A model generated the notes under the pieces. The model did no database searches and was not told where the DNA came from. It saw only the letters and a list, made by a program, of their open reading frames with translations. A stretch of DNA of 10,197 bases from an uncultured Roseovarius sp. (lineage in GTDB: Bacteria; Pseudomonadota; Alphaproteobacteria; Rhodobacterales; Rhodobacteraceae). A program made the position numbers and the translations under genes. This document shows positions 6,868 to 10,197 of the stretch, piece by piece (positions within the stretch are counted from its first letter, which is position 1; the number at the start of each line of letters is the position of its first letter). The stretch lies in contig CAKSUL010000060.1 in NCBI GenBank assembly GCA_934501475.1, positions 1 to 10,197 of the forward strand, read 5' to 3'.

Positions 6868-6897
6868 AAAAGGCCCTGCATCTGCGGGGCCTTTTTT
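6868..6897 (+). terminator. Rho-independent terminator of the xdh-ABC operon
   Basis: AAAAGGCCCTGC (6868-6879) pairs with GCGGGGCCTTTT (6884-6895) around the loop ATCT: 12 pairs with one T-G wobble, ending in a T6 run (6892-6897). It starts 18 bases after the binding-protein stop. It marks the end of the operon and separates it from the DUF938 gene. Confidence 0.88.
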
Positions 6898-6953
6898 CGT
6901 CGCGCGTCCATGGTATCGTGTCGGCGAACCGCCCTGGATCAAAGGAAAGCCGG

Positions 6954-7607
6954 ATGCCCAAACGCATGAACCTGCCGGATGCGGCGTCGGTCGCGGCCTC
7001 GCTGGGGGATGGGCGGTTGCATGCGCCCTCGGCGGCGCGCAACCTGGGCGCGATCACCGATGTGCTGCGCGCCCATGGCCCCAAGAGCGGCAGCGCGCTG
7101 GAAATCGCCAGCGGCACCGGACAGCATATCGTCGGCTTTGCCGGTGCCCTGCCCGGCGTGATCTGGCATCCCAGCGACGTTGACGCCGCGCGCCGCGCCA
7201 GTGTCGATGCCTGGGCGCGCGAGGCGGGATTGCGCAATCTGCGCCCGGCGCGGGATCTGGATGCCACGACCAGCGGTTGGGGCGCGGGCGCGGGACCACA
7301 GGATCTGATCTATCTGGGCAACCTGCTGCACCTGATCAGCACCCCCGAGGCGCGGACCCTGATCAACGAGGTGGTGGCGGCGCTGGCGCCTGAGGGCTGT
7401 TTCATCCTTTACGGCCCGTTTCTGCGCAATGGCGCAACCACATCCGAGGGCGATGCCGCATTTGACGCCAGCATCCGCGCCGCCGATCCCGAACTGGGCT
7501 ACAAGAACGACCGCGACCTGAGCGCATGGCTGGTGCAGGCCGGTCTGGCGCGCATCCAAAGGGTGGACATGCCCGCCAACAACCTGTGTTTCATTGCGCG
7601 CCGCTGA
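6954..7607 (+). CDS. DUF938 family SAM-dependent methyltransferase-like protein
   Basis: A 217-residue cytoplasmic protein of the DUF938 family (PF06080), which has a class I methyltransferase fold but no firmly assigned substrate that I know of. Visible blocks are the family-typical N terminus HAPSAARN (23-30), the SAM-binding motif LEIASGTGQH (49-58), WHPSDVDAARR (71-81, where the acidic residue after the second strand should lie), DLIYLGNLLHL (117-127), FILYGPFLRNG (150-160), TSEGDAAFDAS (163-173) and MPANNLCF (206-213). The ATG at 6954 is preferred because AAAGGAAAG (6941-6949) lies just upstream. A TTG at 6861 in the same frame would start inside the operon terminator and add sequence the family lacks. 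It is separated from the purine operon by that terminator and converges with the RTX gene. The family call is secure; the biological role is unknown. Confidence 0.9.
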   Translation: MPKRMNLPDAASVAASLGDGRLHAPSAARNLGAITDVLRAHGPKSGSALEIASGTGQHIVGFAGALPGVIWHPSDVDAARRASVDAWAREAGLRNLRPARDLDATTSGWGAGAGPQDLIYLGNLLHLISTPEARTLINEVVAALAPEGCFILYGPFLRNGATTSEGDAAFDASIRAADPELGYKNDRDLSAWLVQAGLARIQRVDMPANNLCFIARR

Positions 7608-7644
7608 CGCCGCCGCAGCCCTTGCGCCCAATCAACAACATCAC

Positions 7645-7667
7645 CCCGGATGTCACTTGTTTCCGGG
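7645..7667 (+). terminator. Possible weak terminator of the DUF938 gene
   Basis: CCCGGA (7645-7650) pairs with TCCGGG (7662-7667) around an 11-base loop, followed only by CTTTG. The stem is short and there is no real T run, so this is tentative. Confidence 0.25.
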
Positions 7668-7786
7668 CTTTGCGCGGCGCCGGCTTCGGCGTTTCACGAT
7701 CTGTGCCTGCGCCATGTCCGGGCAGACCCTGCGCATCCTCGACATCCCCGATATCCCCGGCTGACAGGCGCAATACCGCGCCCGCC

Positions 7787-7820
7787 AAAAAACATCGCCG
7801 GACCACAAGGGCCCGGCGAT
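7787..7820 (-). terminator. Rho-independent terminator of the RTX gene
   Basis: Read on the minus strand, ATCGCCGG (7820-7813) pairs with CCGGCGAT (7801-7794), an 8-bp perfect stem with an 11-base loop. One base later comes a T6 run (7792-7787 complement). It lies 54 bases past the RTX stop codon, in the expected direction. Confidence 0.8.
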
Positions 7821-7874
7821 ACAATGTGTGTTGCCCCGCGCCCCGGCATTCGCCAGAGCGCGGAATGGCTGCGA

Positions 7875-10197
7875 TCAGAAGATGAAGTCGCTGTCGTCCA
7901 GATCGGCAATATTGACGCCGTGCAGGGTGATGTACAATCCGGCGGTATCCTCGATCCGGACATCCGCCCCGACCTGACGCATGTGCAGGCCGCTCGGATC
8001 GGACAGGTCGGCAAAATCGACGATCTCGCTCACACCGGACAGGTCGATCTTCTCGGCGCTGTTGGTCGCTTCAAAATCAAGGATGCGGTTGATGCCATCA
8101 CCGTCGCGGAAGACAAACGTGTCATTGCCCAGACCGCCCTTCAGAAGGTCATTCCCGGCGCCGCCAGTCAGCACGTTGTCGCCCGCATCACCGTAGATCA
8201 GATCGTCGAACGCTGTCCCGGTGATGTTCTCGACCGTGCTGATGTCGGCAATCGCCCGCCATGTCCCACCGGCTGAATAGGCGCTGCTCGTATCCTTGGT
8301 CCAGATCTCGGATGTGTAATAGTCCATGTGAACCCAGACCGCTGACCCGAAGCCCGAGAAGTCGGCGGTATCGACACCGTCGCCACCATCCATCACGTCC
8401 AGGTCGCCGGCAACACTCTGCGACAGTTTCAGCGTATCATCGCCGGCACCGCCTTTAAGGGTATCGCTGCCAAGGCCACCGTTCAGCACGTTGTCACCTG
8501 CATCGCCGACCAACCAGTCATCAAAGGCTGTGCCCGTCACGTTCTCAATCGAGTTGATATCCGCGATCGCCCGCCATGCTCCAACGCTAGGGGCGCCTTT
8601 GCCGGTATCCTTGGTCCAGACCTCGGAGGTGTAATAATCCATCTGAACCCAGACTGCCGACGCAAACTCCGAGAAGTCGGCAGTATCGACACCGTCGCCA
8701 CCATCCATCACGTCGAGGTCTCCGGCAACACTCTGCGACAGTTTCAACGTATCATCGCCGGCCCCGCCTCTCATTGTATCGCTGCCAAGCCCACCGATCA
8801 GGACGTCATTGCCAGCGCCACCGGTCAGGCGGTCATTGCCGGCACCACCGTTCAGCACGTTGTCGCCCGCATCACCGATGATCCAGTCATTGAACGCCGT
8901 CCCGGTGATATTCTCGACCGCGTTGATATCGGCAAGCGCACGCCAGGTGCCCCCAGGGGTGTAGGCGCTTGCGGTGTCCTTGGTCCAGACTTCGGACGTG
9001 TAATAGTCCATCACGACCCAGACCGCCGAGGCAAATCCCGTAAAGTCAACGGTATCCGAGCCCTCGCCGCCGTCCAACACATCCACACCCGTCTCGGCAG
9101 TGGCAAAGACGAACGTGTCATCACCCGCCAGACCGAACAGCAGATCTTCGCCAGCGGTCGCGATCAGGGTATCGTTCCCCGGCGTTCCCGTGACCATGTT
9201 TGCACTACCTGTCACTGTCACCACGATGTCGCGGGTCACAAGACCGCCAGCACCATCGTCCAGCGTCACGGTAAAGGTCTCGGTCAGGGTCTGGGATGCG
9301 TCAAGGAACGCCACCGCCGAATTGTCGACAGTGTAGGTCCATGTCAGCACACCACCGACACCGCCCGACGTTGGGCTCGTGATCGCGGCGGCCAATGTAC
9401 CCAATTGCGATGTGTGACTGGTCGATTTGAACTCGGCCGAGGCGATATGGCTATCGGTCAGATCGACGTCATCGAACACGATCGTGCCACTGTCGCTGAG
9501 CGTCGTTTCGCCCATCGTCTCGGTCACTGCCCCGGCGAGGGTTTCGCTGACAATCACCGGCGCGTCATTGGTGCCGGTGATCGTGATGGCGACCGTCTCG
9601 CTGGTCGTCGCGCCCAGATCGTCGGTGACCACCACCGCAAAGCTGACCACGACGCTGTCGCCATCGCCCAGGGCCTGGCTGTCGGCGGCGGCAAGGGTGT
9701 AATCCCACGCCCCCGTCGCCGCGTCGGTGATCGAGAACGCAGTGCGGAACGCCGCCTCCTGCGTCGGGGTCAGGGTCAGACCCGTCGCCACCACGCTTGC
9801 CGCGCCCACGTCAACGCTCGCCTCGGGCGTGTCGCCCGCGTCGATATCCGAGAACACCACCTGCCCGGTCGCATTCAGATCCGCGTCCGTCTCAACCAGC
9901 GTCGCCGCCAGGTCCGAGCCGCCCGCATCGATCACCGGCGCGTCATTGGTGCCGGTGATCGTGATGGCAACCGTCTCGCTGGTCGTCGCGCCCAGATCGT
10001 CGGTGACCACCACCGCGAAGCTGACCACGACACTGTCGCCCGCGCCCAGGGCCTGGCTGTCGGCGGCGGCAAGGGTGTAATCCCACGCCCCCGTCGCCGC
10101 GTCGGTGATCGAGAACGCGTTGCGGAACGCCGCCTCCTGCGTCGGGGTCAGGGTCAGACCCGTCGCCACCACGCTTGCCGCGCCCACGTCAACGCTC
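7875..10197 (-). CDS. RTX/VCBS-repeat type I secreted protein (adhesin-like), 5' partial
   Basis: The C-terminal ~773 residues of a large extracellular protein; the frame is open at the window end. The GTG at 10187 is internal, because codons before it read SVD, as in the next repeat. Numbering from 10187: two near-identical VCBS/cadherin-like repeats of 126-residue period (1-126 and 127-213, with TITGTNDAPVI at 76-86 and 202-212), a third divergent one (213-330), then RTX calcium-binding nonapeptides in blocks near 334-381, 438-480, 561-585 and 666-691 (GGAGND, GGLGSD, GGAGDD type). Three 65-residue modules containing MDYYTSE-WTKDT sit between them (376-440, 499-563, 604-668). The tail, DRILDFEA-like to LHGVNIADLDDSDFIF, is typical of type I secretion substrates. 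Calcium should fold the beta-roll outside the cell. No enzymatic domain is visible, so adhesin, surface or biofilm protein is inference; the missing N terminus could carry a catalytic domain. No transporter genes for it are in the window. Confidence 0.9.
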   Translation of the reverse strand, partial: SVDVGAASVVATGLTLTPTQEAAFRNAFSITDAATGAWDYTLAAADSQALGAGDSVVVSFAVVVTDDLGATTSETVAITITGTNDAPVIDAGGSDLAATLVETDADLNATGQVVFSDIDAGDTPEASVDVGAASVVATGLTLTPTQEAAFRTAFSITDAATGAWDYTLAAADSQALGDGDSVVVSFAVVVTDDLGATTSETVAITITGTNDAPVIVSETLAGAVTETMGETTLSDSGTIVFDDVDLTDSHIASAEFKSTSHTSQLGTLAAAITSPTSGGVGGVLTWTYTVDNSAVAFLDASQTLTETFTVTLDDGAGGLVTRDIVVTVTGSANMVTGTPGNDTLIATAGEDLLFGLAGDDTFVFATAETGVDVLDGGEGSDTVDFTGFASAVWVVMDYYTSEVWTKDTASAYTPGGTWRALADINAVENITGTAFNDWIIGDAGDNVLNGGAGNDRLTGGAGNDVLIGGLGSDTMRGGAGDDTLKLSQSVAGDLDVMDGGDGVDTADFSEFASAVWVQMDYYTSEVWTKDTGKGAPSVGAWRAIADINSIENVTGTAFDDWLVGDAGDNVLNGGLGSDTLKGGAGDDTLKLSQSVAGDLDVMDGGDGVDTADFSGFGSAVWVHMDYYTSEIWTKDTSSAYSAGGTWRAIADISTVENITGTAFDDLIYGDAGDNVLTGGAGNDLLKGGLGNDTFVFRDGDGINRILDFEATNSAEKIDLSGVSEIVDFADLSDPSGLHMRQVGADVRIEDTAGLYITLHGVNIADLDDSDFIF
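8184..8378 (-). repeat. MDYYTSE module 3 of the RTX protein
   Basis: 65 residues, GVDTADFSGF to DLIYGDA, with MDYYTSEIWTKDT. At DNA level the stretch from 8356 up to about 8447 matches 8671-8762 at an offset of 315 bases, with about four mismatches, marking modules 2 and 3 as a recent duplication of a 105-codon unit. Confidence 0.8.
8499..8693 (-). repeat. MDYYTSE module 2 of the RTX protein
   Basis: 65 residues, GVDTADFSEF to DWLVGDA. It differs most from the others in the variable stretch after WTKDT (GKGAPSVGA instead of an SAY-GGT type). It is preceded by a TLKLSQSVAGDLDVMDGG block that is also present before module 3. Confidence 0.8.
8868..9062 (-). repeat. MDYYTSE module 1 of the RTX protein
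   Basis: 65 residues, GSDTVDFTGF to DWIIGDA, with SAVWVVMDYYTSEVWTKDT and WRALADINAVENITGTAF. It aligns without gaps to modules 2 and 3. It sits between RTX nonapeptide blocks and itself begins and ends in RTX-like GSD/GDA turns. Confidence 0.8.
9553..9819 (-). repeat. VCBS-domain tandem DNA repeat, copy 1
   Basis: Aligns without gaps to 9931-10197 at an offset of 378 bases (126 codons). I count about seven mismatches in 267 bases by eye. It encodes the VGAASVVATG to TGTNDAPVI part of the VCBS-like domain. Such close DNA identity indicates recent duplication or gene conversion. Confidence 0.85.
9931..10197 (-). repeat. VCBS-domain tandem DNA repeat, copy 2 (runs to window edge)
   Basis: Partner of 9553-9819. 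It is still matching where the window ends, so the array may continue upstream in the gene with further copies. Confidence 0.85.

Larger units (their letters stand above)
7608..7874. other. Intergenic region between convergent DUF938 and RTX genes
   Basis: 267 bases with no convincing gene. It contains a weak hairpin after the DUF938 stop (7645-7667) and a good minus-strand terminator (7787-7820). A 16-codon frame (7714-7764, translating MSGQTLRILDIPDIPG) has no ribosome-binding site that I can see and is not called. Confidence 0.6.

Noticed and set aside
6861..6953. TTG start upstream of the DUF938 gene
   Set aside because: It lies just before and reads through the operon terminator and adds sequence foreign to the family; AAAGGAAAG supports ATG 6954.
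7650..8276. Plus-strand frame across the intergenic region and RTX 3' end
   Set aside because: It is antisense to the RTX repeats over most of its length, and its translation has no recognisable domain or ribosome-binding site.
8380..8790. Regularly spaced repeats that might suggest a CRISPR array
   Set aside because: The periodicity is codon-phased and encodes RTX glycine-aspartate repeats; there are no constant direct repeats with unique spacers.
10185..10187. GTG as the start codon of the RTX gene
   Set aside because: The preceding in-frame codons (SVD) match the same position in the next repeat copy, so the gene continues beyond the window.

Overview
The window is high-GC DNA with tightly packed, often overlapping genes. 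It looks like an alphaproteobacterium of the Rhodobacteraceae/Roseobacter type. The reasons are the R. capsulatus-style xdhB-xdhC order, a GAGTATTTTCGCAAAGAAGAAG-like repeat that I associate with this family, a DUF938 methyltransferase-like gene and a large RTX adhesin-type protein. The taxonomic call is an inference from gene content, not from a marker gene.

Positions 1-6897 hold one co-directional, probably co-transcribed purine module on the + strand: the 3' two thirds of xdhB (molybdopterin subunit of xanthine dehydrogenase, cut by the window start), xdhC (molybdenum-cofactor chaperone), then a complete BMP-type ABC importer (tandem ATPase, two permeases, periplasmic binding protein). Junctions are ATGA overlaps (1405-1408, 2157-2160), a TGATG overlap (4806-4810), a 51-bp gap holding a repeat (3675-3725) and a 47-bp gap before the binding protein. 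A strong rho-independent terminator at 6868-6897 closes the operon. The simplest reading is that the importer brings in a purine base or nucleoside, and that xanthine dehydrogenase oxidises hypoxanthine/xanthine to urate.

A DUF938 SAM-methyltransferase-like gene (6954-7607) follows on the same strand with its own ribosome-binding site. A 267-bp intergenic stretch (7608-7874) carries a good terminator for the opposite strand. From there to the window end, a minus-strand gene encodes the C-terminal ~773 residues of a secreted, modular protein: VCBS/cadherin-like domains, then RTX calcium-binding beta-roll repeats interrupted by three copies of a 65-residue MDYYTSE-WTKDT module, then a C-terminal type I secretion-type tail. 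Its N terminus is outside the window.

The most unusual features are: (i) a palindromic repeat element read in frame through xdhB, adding roughly 30 residues between two conserved blocks; (ii) a related repeat core at the ATPase-permease junction, inside a 21-codon mini-ORF that overlaps both neighbours; and (iii) the recently duplicated modules of the RTX protein. I found no RNA genes, CRISPR arrays, transposases or convincing phage genes.
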